Notes: a model not told the origin generated them from the sequence alone. 64,000 nucleotides of DNA from Gammaproteobacteria bacterium HGW-Gammaproteobacteria-11 (GCA_002840055.1 PGZJ01000008.1:83835-147834), one strand, 5' to 3'; shown: positions 27,460 to 35,680, numbered from the stretch's first letter. Numbers and translations: made by a program.

Positions 27460-28779
27460 ATGAAGAAATCCATACTTGGTTGCGTGCTGTTGTGCGCAGC
27501 TGCTGGACTGCCTTGGTCCACTCTTTGTGCCAGCACGCTGACCGACAACGTGCTGAGCAATGCCGGCACACTGGAGGACAAGGCGATTGCCTGGCGCCAC
27601 GATATCCATCAACACCCGGAACTGGGTAATCAGGAGTACCGTACAGCGGCTCTGGTCGCCGAGCATTTGCGGGCGCTCGGCATGCGGGTTGAGACGAATG
27701 TAGGAACGACCGGTGTCGTGGCTCTGCTGGAGGGGGGTAAGCCTGGTCCAGTAGTGGCATTGCGGGCAGATATGGACGCTTTGCCGGTACAGGAGCAAAC
27801 CGGACTGCCCTACGCATCAGGCATCAGTCAGGCCTATCAGGGTGAACACATGCCGGTCATGCATGCCTGCGGACACGATGCGCATGTAGCTATATTGATG
27901 GCGGTAGCTGAAAATCTGGCGGGCTATCGAGAGCAGTTACCCGGCAGCGTCAAATTCATCTTCCAGCCTGCCGAGGAAGGCCCCAGCGACTATGTCTATG
28001 ACGGCGAGCGGTTTTTTGGCGCACGGCTTATGGTCGAGCAGGGTGTGCTGGAGAACCCAGGGGTCGACGTGATTTTCGGACTGCATGTCACCTCGTCTGC
28101 ACCAACCGGCGTGATCGGTTACCGAGGCGGCCCGATAATGGCTGCCAGTGGCGATCTGCATATCCGTGTTCAAGGCAGACAAACCCATGGTGCGCAACCC
28201 TGGAACGGGGTTGATCCGATTGTAGCCAGCGCGCAGATCATCAATGGTCTGCAAACGGTAGTCAGCCGTCAGACCAACCTGATGCCTGCTCCGGCAGTGG
28301 TCACCATCGGCACCATCAAGGGTGGCAATCGACACAATATCATTCCTGATCTGGTCGAGATGAGCGGCACCATCCGTACCTATGGTGATGAAGTCCAGCA
28401 GCAGGTCAATAACCAGATCAGACAGACTGTCGAGCACACGGCGCGCGCTACCGGCGCGGAGGCTGAGGTCACTATCGTTGACAACTATGCGACGACGGTG
28501 AATGAGCCGGCACTTACTGAGCGGATGTTGCCGACCTTGAAGCGTGCTTCCGGCGGGCGGGTATTTCCCTCGCCGCTGGTGACCGGCTCCGAGGACTTCT
28601 CCTACTTTGCCCAGCAGGTGCCGGGGCTGTTCTTTTTTCTCGGTGTCACGCCCATGGAGAACATGGGCCGCGCCGCCCCCAATCACTCGCCGGAATTTCT
28701 CGTTGATGATCAGGCGCTGATCACGGGCATCAAGGCTTTGTCCGCACTGACTACGGATTACCTCACCGCATCACCCTGA
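27460..28779 (+). CDS. Secreted M20-family amidohydrolase/aminoacylase
   Basis: 439 residues with a signal peptide ('ILGCVLLCAAAGLPWSTLCAS'). M20D features: 'WRHDIHQHPELGNQEYRTA' (~48), 'VVALRADMDALPVQEQTGLPYAS' (~94), 'MHACGHDAHVAILMA' (~131, metal ligands Cys and His), 'FQPAEEG' (~170) and 'VTGSEDFSYFAQQVPGLFFFLGV' near the end. It should hydrolyse N-acyl amino acids or related amides in the periplasm. Its position right after an AraC regulator suggests inducible expression. Confidence 0.87.
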   Translation: MKKSILGCVLLCAAAGLPWSTLCASTLTDNVLSNAGTLEDKAIAWRHDIHQHPELGNQEYRTAALVAEHLRALGMRVETNVGTTGVVALLEGGKPGPVVALRADMDALPVQEQTGLPYASGISQAYQGEHMPVMHACGHDAHVAILMAVAENLAGYREQLPGSVKFIFQPAEEGPSDYVYDGERFFGARLMVEQGVLENPGVDVIFGLHVTSSAPTGVIGYRGGPIMAASGDLHIRVQGRQTHGAQPWNGVDPIVASAQIINGLQTVVSRQTNLMPAPAVVTIGTIKGGNRHNIIPDLVEMSGTIRTYGDEVQQQVNNQIRQTVEHTARATGAEAEVTIVDNYATTVNEPALTERMLPTLKRASGGRVFPSPLVTGSEDFSYFAQQVPGLFFFLGVTPMENMGRAAPNHSPEFLVDDQALITGIKALSALTTDYLTASP

Positions 28780-28867
28780 GCTTTACCTCGACAGTGCTTC
28801 TGTCGATCACTGCACGATAACAACAAGGGCAATACCTGATCATTCCGGCTTGTGAACTCCCGGAAAC

Positions 28868-28940
28868 GCAAAAGCCCTGACTATTCTGGATAATCAGGGC
28901 TTTGCGTCTTGCTTGTTTGGTGGGCCGGTGTCGGTTGACC
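28868..28940. repeat. Diverged copy of the tmRNA 3' end and its terminator (att-like)
   Basis: This stretch aligns with 29936-30013: the terminator hairpin (stem 28871-28880 with 28894-28903), the shared spacer GGATAATCAGGG, then GTTTGGTGG and a degraded T-arm corresponding to the last ~25 nt of tmRNA. ssrA 3' ends are classic integration sites, so this probably is the far attachment site of an inserted segment carrying the NYN gene. Identity by eye is about two-thirds, hence an old event. Confidence 0.55.
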
Positions 28941-29159
28941 ACTACATGCAGAGGCAATACAGCTTTCCCCGCTCTCTGGTCTTGATTTATCAGGCCGTTC
29001 TAATTTGATAGAGTCCAGTCATTGCGGACAGACTCTGTAAGCGTCATTGCGCCACTATATAACCCTACTTGCTTGACTGCACCCGGGCTTTTAGGGACAC
29101 TACGTCCACGACTCAACCCTTGGCGGGCAGATTAAGTTCAGCCTTAGTCTTGGGTGAAG

Positions 29160-29184
29160 AAACCGGCGAAAGCCGGTTTTTTCG
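29160..29184 (+). terminator. Hairpin with T-run before NYN gene
   Basis: AAACCGGCGAAAGCCGGTTT: an 8-bp stem with GAAA-type loop followed by T residues. It lies directly upstream of the NYN gene, so it either ends an upstream transcript or attenuates this gene. It also shows that the open frame before 29205 is not coding. Confidence 0.65.
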
Positions 29185-29204
29185 TTTCTAGGGACAGATC
29201 AACT

Positions 29205-29891
29205 GTGCGAACTGCTTTTTTTGTTGATGGTTACAATCTCTATTATGGCGTGCTGCATGGTTCGCCATATAAATGGTTGGATCTACCTTCCTTGCTCGAC
29301 TCTATCCTGTCTATTCAGGACCCTGCCTCCGCCCGTTACTCAGTTGACTACTTCACTGCACCTGTCATCGCCAAGCTTGCAACTCGTGGCCAGGCATCAA
29401 ATGATGCTCAACACCGTTATATTCGCGCATTGGAGACCAGGGGCGTCAACGTAACATTAGGGAATCACCGTTTGACGCGTGGTTATGCTCCTCGGTATCG
29501 GCAGGGACAAAAGCCTTCTCGTCTTGATCGAATTGCTATTTGGCAGCTTGAAGAGAAAGAGACTGATGTGAATTTGGCTCTTGGCATGTACAGGGCTGCC
29601 TGCAGATCGGGTCAGAGTGGTGTTTCTCAGATAGTCCTTGTTTCAGGCGATACAGACTTGGCTCCAGCACTGGCAGCCATTCGTCGAGATTTTCCTGATA
29701 TCCGGCTTGGTGTGATCCTCCCCCACCGTCAGGAGGACCATCAGCTCGTTAGAAACCCTCCAGGTTCCCTCAGAAAACATTCAGACTGGATGCGTAGCTA
29801 TATCTCTGATACCGAACTGTCTGCCAACCAGTTACCTGACAAGGTTCCGTTGCTCAAGAAGAAGGCAATCGTGAAGCCAGATTATTGGTAA
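29205..29891 (+). CDS. NYN-domain protein (LabA/DUF88-like putative ribonuclease)
   Basis: 228 residues from GTG 29205; an ATG at 29154 would translate through a terminator hairpin and is rejected. PIN-like NYN motifs: 'AFFVDGYNLYYG' (Asp8, Asn11), 'EEKETDVNLALGM' (Asp121) and 'VLVSGDTDLAPAL' (Asp149, Asp151), the acidic metal-binding set of NYN nucleases. A basic C-terminal tail ('KVPLLKKKAIVKPDYW') follows. Codon use and base composition are AT-richer than in neighbouring core genes. It sits alone between ssrA and a degenerate copy of the ssrA end, which points to acquisition by integration. The target RNA and role (defence or RNA turnover) are unknown. Confidence 0.8.
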   Translation: MRTAFFVDGYNLYYGVLHGSPYKWLDLPSLLDSILSIQDPASARYSVDYFTAPVIAKLATRGQASNDAQHRYIRALETRGVNVTLGNHRLTRGYAPRYRQGQKPSRLDRIAIWQLEEKETDVNLALGMYRAACRSGQSGVSQIVLVSGDTDLAPALAAIRRDFPDIRLGVILPHRQEDHQLVRNPPGSLRKHSDWMRSYISDTELSANQLPDKVPLLKKKAIVKPDYW

Positions 29892-29931
29892 TTGGCCTCC
29901 TGTGACACTTTGGGGGCACATTGATGCGCAA

Positions 29932-29973
29932 ACAAACAAAAAACCCTGAAAATCACTAGGATAATCAGGGTTT
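29932..29973 (-). terminator. Terminator of ssrA
   Basis: Minus-strand hairpin (29965-29973 with 29941-29949) followed by a T-rich tract (A-run 29935-29943 on the plus strand), 16 bp beyond the tmRNA 3' end. It also terminates the oncoming NYN gene poorly, if at all. Confidence 0.75.
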
Positions 29974-29988
29974 CAGGTCTTTCTAGTT

Positions 29989-30344
29989 TGGTGGAGCCGG
30001 GGGGATTTGAACCCCCGTCCGCCAGTCCGCCGCTATCGGTTCTACATGCTTAGCCATCTCTACTTAGTTAACTCCTCACCGCCCGAGTGGCAGGGTGTTT
30101 GGAGCGAGCTGTATGAGTTTTAGCCGTTACGTCTACAGCGAACTTGGCGGCGATCCTGTTCTATATGACAGCCAGATCTTCGGGTTTACAGGCATCCCCT
30201 AGAGGCTGCTAGCCGGCTTAAGCGGCTAGGGCGTAGTTGTCGTCGTTGGCAACTATAAGTTTGCAGCAGCGAATTTACGAGTTCTGCTACCAGCTCGGCA
30301 TGCCCCTCAAGTTTTGTAACCGTCGTCGAATCCAAATCGGCCCC
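29989..30344 (-). ncRNA. ssrA: Transfer-messenger RNA (tmRNA)
   Basis: About 356 nt. The 5' end reads GGGGCCGATTTGGATTCGAC and the 3' end GGCTCCACCA, forming the tRNA-like domain with a canonical T-arm (GGTTCAAATCC). The tag reading frame lies at 30218-30250 on the minus strand and encodes ANDDNYALAA followed by TAA, as in Pseudomonas. It rescues stalled ribosomes together with SmpB, whose gene lies upstream on the same strand. The 3' end has a degenerate partner at 28868-28940. Confidence 0.97.
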
Positions 30345-30374
30345 AAAACCATGATGGTCAATGGTACAGACCGG

Positions 30375-30380
30375 ATTGTA
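30375..30380 (-). promoter_or_regulatory. Possible -10 box of ssrA
   Basis: Minus-strand TACAAT lies about 31 nt before the mature tmRNA 5' end, consistent with a short precursor leader. The -35 region 17 bp further up (TATCAA) is weak. Confidence 0.4.
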
Positions 30381-30432
30381 CGTGAAAGGTTCAGTGGTTG
30401 ATAGGCGCAGTTGCAGGCCGTGGAATTTTTGC

Positions 30433-30463
30433 GGGGCAAAAAAATACCCCGCATGGCGGGGTA
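30433..30463 (-). terminator. Terminator of smpB
   Basis: Minus-strand hairpin TACCCCGC-CAT-GCGGGGTA (30463 down to 30445) followed by seven T residues. It separates smpB from ssrA. Confidence 0.85.
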
Positions 30464-30593
30464 CAAGGCTTGCTTTGCTTGGTCATAAACCGGGCTGGTG
30501 GAGCGGACCAGTCCTGCTATGTAACTGTGACTAGAGCGATTGCACTAAAGTTCAGGCCGCAGTGAAAAAAAGATGAAAAAAGCTGAAAAAAGA

Positions 30594-31076
30594 TCAGCGA
30601 TGGTTATCGCGGACGACTCTGGCCTTTTCCCGGACCCAGTCGCGCTCTTTCTCGACCTGACGTTTGTCGAAGTCTTTCTTGCCGCGTACCAGAGCAATTT
30701 CGCATTTGACCAGGTGGCCTTTCCAGTACAGTGCCATGGGCACGCAGCTGAAGCCTTTCTGCTGAACGGCGGCAATGATCTTGTCCAGCTCTCGGGCCTT
30801 GAGCAGTAGCTTGCGGGTACGGGTCGGGTCGGCTACCACATGGGTGCTGACGGTCTGCAGCGGCGTAATGAGTGCGCCGAACAGGAAGGCTTCATTGTTC
30901 TTGAGCAGCACGTAGCTGTCGACCAGCTGAACCTTGCCGGCACGCAGGCTCTTCACTTCCCAGCCGGTCAGTGCGACACCGGCTTCGTAGCGTTCTTCGA
31001 CGAAATATTCATGTTTGGCCTTCTTGTTCAGCGCAATGGTGCCGCTGTTGGCCGGGGATTTGTTTTGCTTGCTCAT
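30594..31076 (-). CDS. smpB: SsrA-binding protein SmpB
   Basis: 160 residues from ATG 31076 ([20 protein letters not shown]). Characteristic segments are '[36 protein letters not shown]' and the C-terminal '[28 protein letters not shown]', the tail that enters the mRNA channel. SmpB binds the tRNA-like domain of tmRNA during ribosome rescue. ssrA lies 250 bp downstream on the same strand. Extra in-frame sequence upstream of 31076 is not part of the protein. Confidence 0.96.
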   Translation of the reverse strand: MSKQNKSPANSGTIALNKKAKHEYFVEERYEAGVALTGWEVKSLRAGKVQLVDSYVLLKNNEAFLFGALITPLQTVSTHVVADPTRTRKLLLKARELDKIIAAVQQKGFSCVPMALYWKGHLVKCEIALVRGKKDFDKRQVEKERDWVREKARVVRDNHR

Positions 31077-31270
31077 AGGCGGCGCATTATAGGGCCTGAC
31101 CGGGCGTTCGGCTACACGGGCCTTGTCGCTCAAGGGCAAAATCCGCACAATGCGCCTGATTTTCAGTGCTGCCAGGGTCGTGTGAGCCACGTGATATAGT
31201 CGCCTGGATGCCATTGGGCAGGAAATACGCCGTAATCTTTAGTGACTGACGGGATTCAAGTGAAGAGGCC

Positions 31271-31705
31271 ATGACCCATATTCAACGCTCGGCGTTGCTG
31301 CCGTATCCGGCTGAAAGGCTGTTTGACCTGGTCAACCGGGTTGAGGCGTATCCGTCCTTTCTGCCCTGGTGCGCGCGCGCCGAGATTCTGCACGAGAGCG
31401 ACGAGGCCATGCGGGCTCGGCTGACCGTGGCCAAGGCGGGGATAACCCAGGCCTTTACCACGCGTAATAGTCTGATTCCGGGTGAGCGCATCGAGTTGCG
31501 GCTGGAAGACGGGCCGTTCTCCGATCTGCATGGGGTCTGGGAATTCAAGGCGCTGGGTGCACAGGCCTGCAAGATCAGTCTTGATCTGCACTTTCATTAC
31601 GCTGGCCCGGTGATCAAGGCGACCCTGGGGCCGCTGTTCAATCAGGCCGCCAACAATATGGTGGAGGCCTTCTGCAAACGGGCCAAGGAGTTGTACGGTG
31701 GCTGA
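31271..31705 (+). CDS. ratA: RatA-like ribosome-associated START-domain protein
   Basis: 144 residues. A coenzyme Q-binding/START-type fold: 'RSALLPYPAERLFDLVNRVEAYPSFLPWCARAEIL' and 'GPLFNQAANNMVEAFCKRAKELYG'. Homologues are annotated as RatA, which was reported to affect 70S ribosome association, or as a Coq10-like lipid-binding protein. The gene overlaps rnfH by 8 nt and is divergent from smpB, the conserved gammaproteobacterial arrangement. Confidence 0.88.
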   Translation: MTHIQRSALLPYPAERLFDLVNRVEAYPSFLPWCARAEILHESDEAMRARLTVAKAGITQAFTTRNSLIPGERIELRLEDGPFSDLHGVWEFKALGAQACKISLDLHFHYAGPVIKATLGPLFNQAANNMVEAFCKRAKELYGG

Positions 31706-32006
31706 GGCAAGTATGGTGGTTGAGGTGGCCTATGCGCTGCCGCACAAGCAAAAGATCATCAGCCTGAGTGTGCCGGTGGGTACCAGCATGTTGCAGGCTG
31801 CCAGGCTATCGAATATTCAGGCGCACTTTCCCGAGCTGGATGTCGAAGCTTGCCCCATGGGTATCTTCGGCAAGGCCGTAGCCAAACCGGATGAGCGGAT
31901 ATTGCAATCGGGTGAGCGAGTGGAGCTTTATCGACCTCTGTTGGCCGACCCCAAGGAGGTACGCAAGCAACGCGCGGCCAAGGCCAAGGAAGCAAAGGAA
32001 GAGTGA
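31698..32006 (+). CDS. rnfH: RnfH family protein (ubiquitin-like, UPF0125)
   Basis: 102 residues with the family core 'EVAYALPHKQKIISLSVPVGTSMLQAARLS' and 'GIFGKAVAKPDERILQSGERVELYRPLLADPKEVRKQRAAKAK'. The fold is beta-grasp. The GTG start at 31698 overlaps ratA by 8 nt; an ATG at 31713 is the alternative. The function is not established. Co-transcribed with ratA and followed by a terminator. Confidence 0.9.
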   Translation: MAEASMVVEVAYALPHKQKIISLSVPVGTSMLQAARLSNIQAHFPELDVEACPMGIFGKAVAKPDERILQSGERVELYRPLLADPKEVRKQRAAKAKEAKEE

Positions 32007-32053
32007 TGCAGCTGATGGCCTGCCGTACTCGGCAGCCAGAAAGCGGATACAGA

Positions 32054-32086
32054 CAGGGGCTGCCGAAAGGCCGCCCCTGTTTTTTA
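32054..32086 (+). terminator. Terminator after rnfH
   Basis: Hairpin ACAGGGGC (32054-32061) with GCCCCTGT (32074-32081) followed by TTTTTT. It sits between the convergent rnfH and bamE genes. Confidence 0.85.
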
Positions 32087-32521
32087 TTACTCGCCTGTAC
32101 CCAGCGGCGCGCCCATCTCGACCGGGTAGGTTTCAATCACCGGGTCTGCAGCGGTGTCTCTGCTCATGATGGCTTCATCGCGGCTGGTGCCAGGAATAAA
32201 GTCGCCAGCCAGTCCGACTAACTGATCATTCTCAAAGGTCAGGCTGACGCGCTCCTGAGTACGAGCCTGGTGGCCGGCCTGCATGCTGTAGAGGTAGTCC
32301 CAGCGATTTGGATGAAATGTATCCTGAATCAACGGGGTGCCCATGATGAAACGCACCTGACGGGTGGTCATGCCCGGACGCAGTTGGTTGACCATCTCCT
32401 GCGTCACGACATTGCCCTGCTGGATGTCGATCTTGTAGACGCCCGGAAAGCTGCAGCCAGCAAGACCCAGAAGGGAGGCACACATAAGGATACAGAGGAT
32501 TCGGTGTAAGCTAATTGGCAT
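32087..32521 (-). CDS. bamE: Outer-membrane assembly lipoprotein BamE
   Basis: 144 residues. Lipobox 'LLGLAGC' with Cys23, then the SmpA/OmlA core '[51 protein letters not shown]'. BamE is a small lipoprotein of the BAM complex that stabilises BamA-BamD contacts. It is divergent from fur, as in other pseudomonads. Confidence 0.95.
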   Translation of the reverse strand: MPISLHRILCILMCASLLGLAGCSFPGVYKIDIQQGNVVTQEMVNQLRPGMTTRQVRFIMGTPLIQDTFHPNRWDYLYSMQAGHQARTQERVSLTFENDQLVGLAGDFIPGTSRDEAIMSRDTAADPVIETYPVEMGAPLGTGE

Positions 32522-32614
32522 CGCGTGGTAACATCCACTATCGTGAAATGGCTGAATAGCCCTGAATCATACCCGACTGATCCCGCCCTGCGAAGCGCTG
32601 AACGAGAAACTGAC

Positions 32615-33022
32615 ATGGTTGAGAATCAAGAACTCCGTAAAGCTGGCCTCAAGGTCACCCTGCCGCGCGTGAAAATCCTGCAGATGCTGGACAATTCTGC
32701 AGAGCGTCACATGAGCGCCGAGGACGTCTACAAGGCACTGATGGAAGCCGATGAAGATGTCGGTCTGGCCACCGTATACCGGGTTCTGACCCAGTTCGAG
32801 TCCGCCGGCTTGGTCGTGCGCCACAACTTTGATGGCGGTCATGCTGTGTTTGAACTGGCCGACGGTGACCACCACGACCATATGGTCTGTGTCGACACTG
32901 GTGAAGTGGTGGAATTTTTTGATCCCGAGATCGAACGTCGGCAGCGCGAGATCGTTCGCGAGCATGGTTTCGAACTGGTTGATCACAATCTGGTTCTTTA
33001 TGTAAAGAAAAAGGGCGCCTAG
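32615..33022 (+). CDS. fur: Ferric uptake regulator Fur
   Basis: 135 residues from ATG 32615 (MVENQELRKAGLKVTLPRVKI). Winged-helix DNA-binding N-terminus, 'HMSAEDVYKAL', 'VGLATVYRVLTQFESAGLVVRH', then the metal-binding 'HAVFELADGDHHDHMVCVDTGEVVEF'. As in Pseudomonas Fur, it lacks the C-terminal CxxC pair of E. coli Fur. The in-frame sequence before 32615 is untranslated leader. It represses iron-uptake genes when loaded with Fe(II). Confidence 0.96.
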   Translation: MVENQELRKAGLKVTLPRVKILQMLDNSAERHMSAEDVYKALMEADEDVGLATVYRVLTQFESAGLVVRHNFDGGHAVFELADGDHHDHMVCVDTGEVVEFFDPEIERRQREIVREHGFELVDHNLVLYVKKKGA

Positions 33023-33036
33023 GCGCCTTTTTCTTT
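33007..33036. terminator. Bidirectional terminator of fur
   Basis: A palindrome centred on GGCGCCTAGGCGCC with A-run before and T-run after. It overlaps the fur stop codon and could also act on transcripts coming from recN. Confidence 0.85.
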
Positions 33037-33041
33037 AGCGG

Positions 33042-33076
33042 CAAGCCACAAGCGACAAGCCGCAAGCTTCAAGAGT
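33042..33076. repeat. Five degenerate CAAGNNN heptamers
   Basis: CAAG recurs exactly every 7 bp at 33042, 33049, 33056, 33063 and 33070. On the minus strand the units read CTTGNNG, the same pattern as the large array at 33158-33256 but in opposite orientation. The two arrays could pair as arms of a long imperfect hairpin. Confidence 0.8.
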
Positions 33077-33104
33077 AAAGCAGTCCGGGCTGCTGGAAAG
33101 TTAG

Positions 33105-34913
33105 TTAAAAAGTAAAAAATTGTGGTTGACAGGCTTGGGCGCCACGGCATCCTGAATGCTTGCAGCTTGCAGCTTGCAGCTTGCAGCTTGCAGCTTGCAG
33201 CTTGCAGCTTGCAGCTTGCAGCTTGCAGCTTGCAGCTTGCAGCTTGCAGCTTGCAGGCAACTTCTTCGCGTGGGCCAGTGATTCCTCGGTCATATCGATC
33301 CCACCCAGCATGCGCGCGACTTCATTGATGCGGCCATCGGCATTCAGATTGTCGATCCGAGTGCTGGTGGAGTCGCTGCTTTGTTCCTTGCGCACAAACA
33401 GATGGTGATGGCCCTGGGCAGCGACCTGGGGCAGGTGGGTGACGGTCAGCACCTGACCATGTTCACCCAGACGGCGTAGCATGCCGCCGACAATCTCGGC
33501 GGTGGGGCCGCCGATACCCACGTCTACTTCATCAAAGACCAGAGTCGGCACCAGTGAGGTTTGCGCGGTGGTGACCTGGATACCCAGACTGATACGTGAC
33601 AGCTCGCCACCCGAGGCCACTTTGGCCAGGGGTTTGGCCGGCTGGCCGGGGTTGGCACTGATCAGCAGTTCAACCGTTTCCAGGCCATGCGGCGGGCAGG
33701 TGTTCTGTTCCTGCGGGCTGAGCTGAATTTGCACGCGGCCACCGGGCATACCCAGTTGCTGGATTTCGTGGGTGACGGCATTTTCCAGTTTTTCCGCAGC
33801 GATCTTGCGCAGTCCCGACAGCTCCACAGCCAGTTTCTGGTAGTGCTCGCGGTAAGCCTCAAGTTCTTCGGCCAGTTGGTCGGCATCCAGATTCTGCTGC
33901 TGCAGGCTTTCCAGCTCGTCAATCAGGCGCTGCTGCAGGGCCGGCAGTTCTTCGGGGTTGACCCGGTGCTTGCGGGCCAGATCGTAGATCAGGCCAAGGC
34001 GTTCTTCGACCACTTGCTGGCGCTCGGGGTCGGCCTCGAAATGATCCAGATAGCGGGTCAGCTCGCCGACCGCCTCCTCGACCTGAATCTGCGCACTGGC
34101 CATCAGATTGTGGGCTTCGTCAAGGTTGCGGCTGTGTTCTGCCAGGCCGCTGAGACGGCTGAGGCTGGCGGTCAGGGCCTGCAGGACGCTGCCGGAATCG
34201 TTTTCGCTGCACAGATTGATGACCTGCTGGCAGGACTGCATGATCTGCTCGGCATTGGCCAATTGGCGCTGTTCGCGCTCGAGTTCATCCAGTTCGCCAT
34301 CCTGCAGACTCAGGTTATCCAGTTCTTCCAGTTGATAGGTCAGCAGTTGCAGGCGTGAGCTGACCTCATCGCCCTGCTGGCTGGCTCGGGTCAGCGCCTG
34401 TTCGGTTTGTTTGCAGCGCTGGGCGGCCAATTGTACCTGTCTTGCCAGTTCACTGCAGCCGGCGTAATCGTCGAGCAGGCGGCGGTGGGTGTCGACCTTG
34501 AGCAGGGATTGGTGCTCGTGCTGACTATGAATATCAATCAGCATTTCACCCAGCGCCTTGAGGTCCTGCTGCGGGCAGGGGCTGCCATTGATATAGCCGC
34601 GTGAGCGGCCCTCGGCGGTGATTACCCGGCGCAGAATAACCTGTGGTTCGTCGCTGGCCAGGTCGCGTTCGTTCAACCAGGCGCGGGCTTCGGGGATATG
34701 GCTGATGTCAAAGGTGGCGAGAATGTCGGCCTTGTCGGTGCCGGGGCGCACAGCACCGCTGTCGGCGCGGTCGCCGAGGGTCAGAGCCAGGGCGTCAAGC
34801 ATGATCGACTTGCCGGCGCCGGTTTCCCCGCTGATCACGGTCATGCCGCTGGCGAGCTCCAGCTCCAGATGGTCGACAATCGCATAATTATTCACCGCCA
34901 GATGCACCAGCAT
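33105..34913 (-). CDS. recN: DNA repair ATPase RecN, with repeat-encoded C-terminal tail
   Basis: 602 residues, against ~555-560 usual. SMC-like layout: Walker A 'VISGETGAGKS' near residue 28, long coiled-coil arms (~150-370), then 'KVASGGELSRISLGIQ' and 'LVFDEVDVGIGGPTAEIVG'. RecN acts in double-strand break repair and is normally LexA-controlled. The conserved part ends around residue 543 ('MTEESLAHAKK'). It is followed by five and a half repeats of KLQAASC and an unrelated tail, encoded by the heptamer array. The tail introduces several cysteines. The fold should be intact, but the extreme C-terminus is replaced. Confidence 0.93.
   Translation of the reverse strand: MLVHLAVNNYAIVDHLELELASGMTVISGETGAGKSIMLDALALTLGDRADSGAVRPGTDKADILATFDISHIPEARAWLNERDLASDEPQVILRRVITAEGRSRGYINGSPCPQQDLKALGEMLIDIHSQHEHQSLLKVDTHRRLLDDYAGCSELARQVQLAAQRCKQTEQALTRASQQGDEVSSRLQLLTYQLEELDNLSLQDGELDELEREQRQLANAEQIMQSCQQVINLCSENDSGSVLQALTASLSRLSGLAEHSRNLDEAHNLMASAQIQVEEAVGELTRYLDHFEADPERQQVVEERLGLIYDLARKHRVNPEELPALQQRLIDELESLQQQNLDADQLAEELEAYREHYQKLAVELSGLRKIAAEKLENAVTHEIQQLGMPGGRVQIQLSPQEQNTCPPHGLETVELLISANPGQPAKPLAKVASGGELSRISLGIQVTTAQTSLVPTLVFDEVDVGIGGPTAEIVGGMLRRLGEHGQVLTVTHLPQVAAQGHHHLFVRKEQSSDSTSTRIDNLNADGRINEVARMLGGIDMTEESLAHAKKLPASCKLQAASCKLQAASCKLQAASCKLQAASCKHSGCRGAQACQPQFFTF
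33158..33256. repeat. 14 tandem GCTTGCA heptamers inside recN 3' end
   Basis: 99 bp of perfect 7-bp repeats. Because 7 is not a multiple of 3, three units encode one 7-residue block (KLQAASC on the recN strand). Length is expected to vary by slippage, and each single-unit change shifts the frame. Confidence 0.97.
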
Positions 34914-34990
34914 GACAGTACTCCCCGAAAAAGACTCTGGTTATTTATACAGTAGTTGGGGCGAGGCAGACAAGTCTCTGTTACGCAGCC

Positions 34991-35018
34991 CTTGAAGCGG
35001 CGAACAAAGTCCCCATAT
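34991..35018 (+). promoter_or_regulatory. Sigma-32 heat-shock promoter of grpE
   Basis: CTTGAAG (34991-34997) and CCCCATAT (35011-35018) with a 13-bp spacer match the sigma-32 consensus CTTGAAA-N11-16-CCCCATNT. The promoter lies 61 bp before the grpE start. Confidence 0.88.
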
Positions 35019-35078
35019 AGGGTGCAACTATTCGTTGGATGGGTGCTGGAGCGCCCGACAGTACAAGGGGAGAAGCAG

Positions 35079-35657
35079 ATGTCAGACGAACACAGACAGG
35101 ATCAGGCCGCACAGGCGCAGAGTGACGATGGCGTTGATGTCACTACCGGTGATGATCTGGCTGCACGTGTCGAGAGTCTTGAAGAGCAGTTGGCAACGGC
35201 GCAGGACCAATTGTTGCGCGCTGCCGCTGACGTGCAGAACGTGCGCCGTCGTGCCGAGCAGGATGTGGAGAAGGCGCACAAGTTCGCCCTCGAGCGTTTT
35301 GCCCAGGATCTGCTGCCCGTGCTGGAAAGCCTGGAGCGTGGTCTGGAGCTGTCGGATCCCAACGACGCAGCGATCAAGCCCATGCGTGACGGCATGGAAC
35401 TGACCCTGAAGATGTTTGCCGAGACCCTGAGCCGTTTTCAGATCGCCCCGGTTGACCCGCATGGCGAACCCTTCAATCCGGAATTCCATCAGGCCATGGC
35501 CATGGAAGAGAGCGGCAATGTCGAACCCAATACCGTGATCCGTGTATTCCAGAAGGGTTACACCATCAGCGGCCGACTGTTGCGCCCGGCCATGGTGGTG
35601 GTCAGTAAGGCTGCCAGTGGCAAGCCGGATGCGACCTCAATTGACGAGCAGGCTTGA
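35079..35657 (+). CDS. grpE: Nucleotide exchange factor GrpE
   Basis: 192 residues from ATG 35079, preceded by AAGGGGAGAAGC. It has an acidic, coiled-coil N-terminus ('[40 protein letters not shown]') and the beta-domain '[50 protein letters not shown]'. It releases ADP from DnaK. First gene of the heat-shock group; its stop codon lies within the -35 box of the dnaK promoter. Confidence 0.96.
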   Translation: MSDEHRQDQAAQAQSDDGVDVTTGDDLAARVESLEEQLATAQDQLLRAAADVQNVRRRAEQDVEKAHKFALERFAQDLLPVLESLERGLELSDPNDAAIKPMRDGMELTLKMFAETLSRFQIAPVDPHGEPFNPEFHQAMAMEESGNVEPNTVIRVFQKGYTISGRLLRPAMVVVSKAASGKPDATSIDEQA

Positions 35658-35680
35658 AATTATTTTCGCTGACCCCATCT
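35653..35680 (+). promoter_or_regulatory. Sigma-32 heat-shock promoter of dnaK
   Basis: CTTGAAA (35653-35659) and CCCCATCT (35673-35680), 13-bp spacer: a perfect match to the consensus. The -35 element overlaps the grpE stop codon (35655-35657). Confidence 0.92.

Larger units (their letters stand above)
28780..29204. other. Non-coding interval with ssrA-end-like repeat and hairpins
   Basis: No credible gene is seen. The interval holds a hairpin-bearing copy of the ssrA 3' flank (28868-28940), then ~220 bp without clear features, then a terminator-like hairpin (29160-29184) just before the NYN gene. Composition is more AT-rich than the flanking core genes. Confidence 0.6.

Noticed and set aside
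29154..29204. Upstream ATG for the NYN gene
   Set aside because: It would translate through a terminator-type hairpin; GTG 29205 fits the family N-terminus.
33158..33256. Tandem repeats considered as CRISPR
   Set aside because: Units are 7 bp with no spacers; a simple tandem array.
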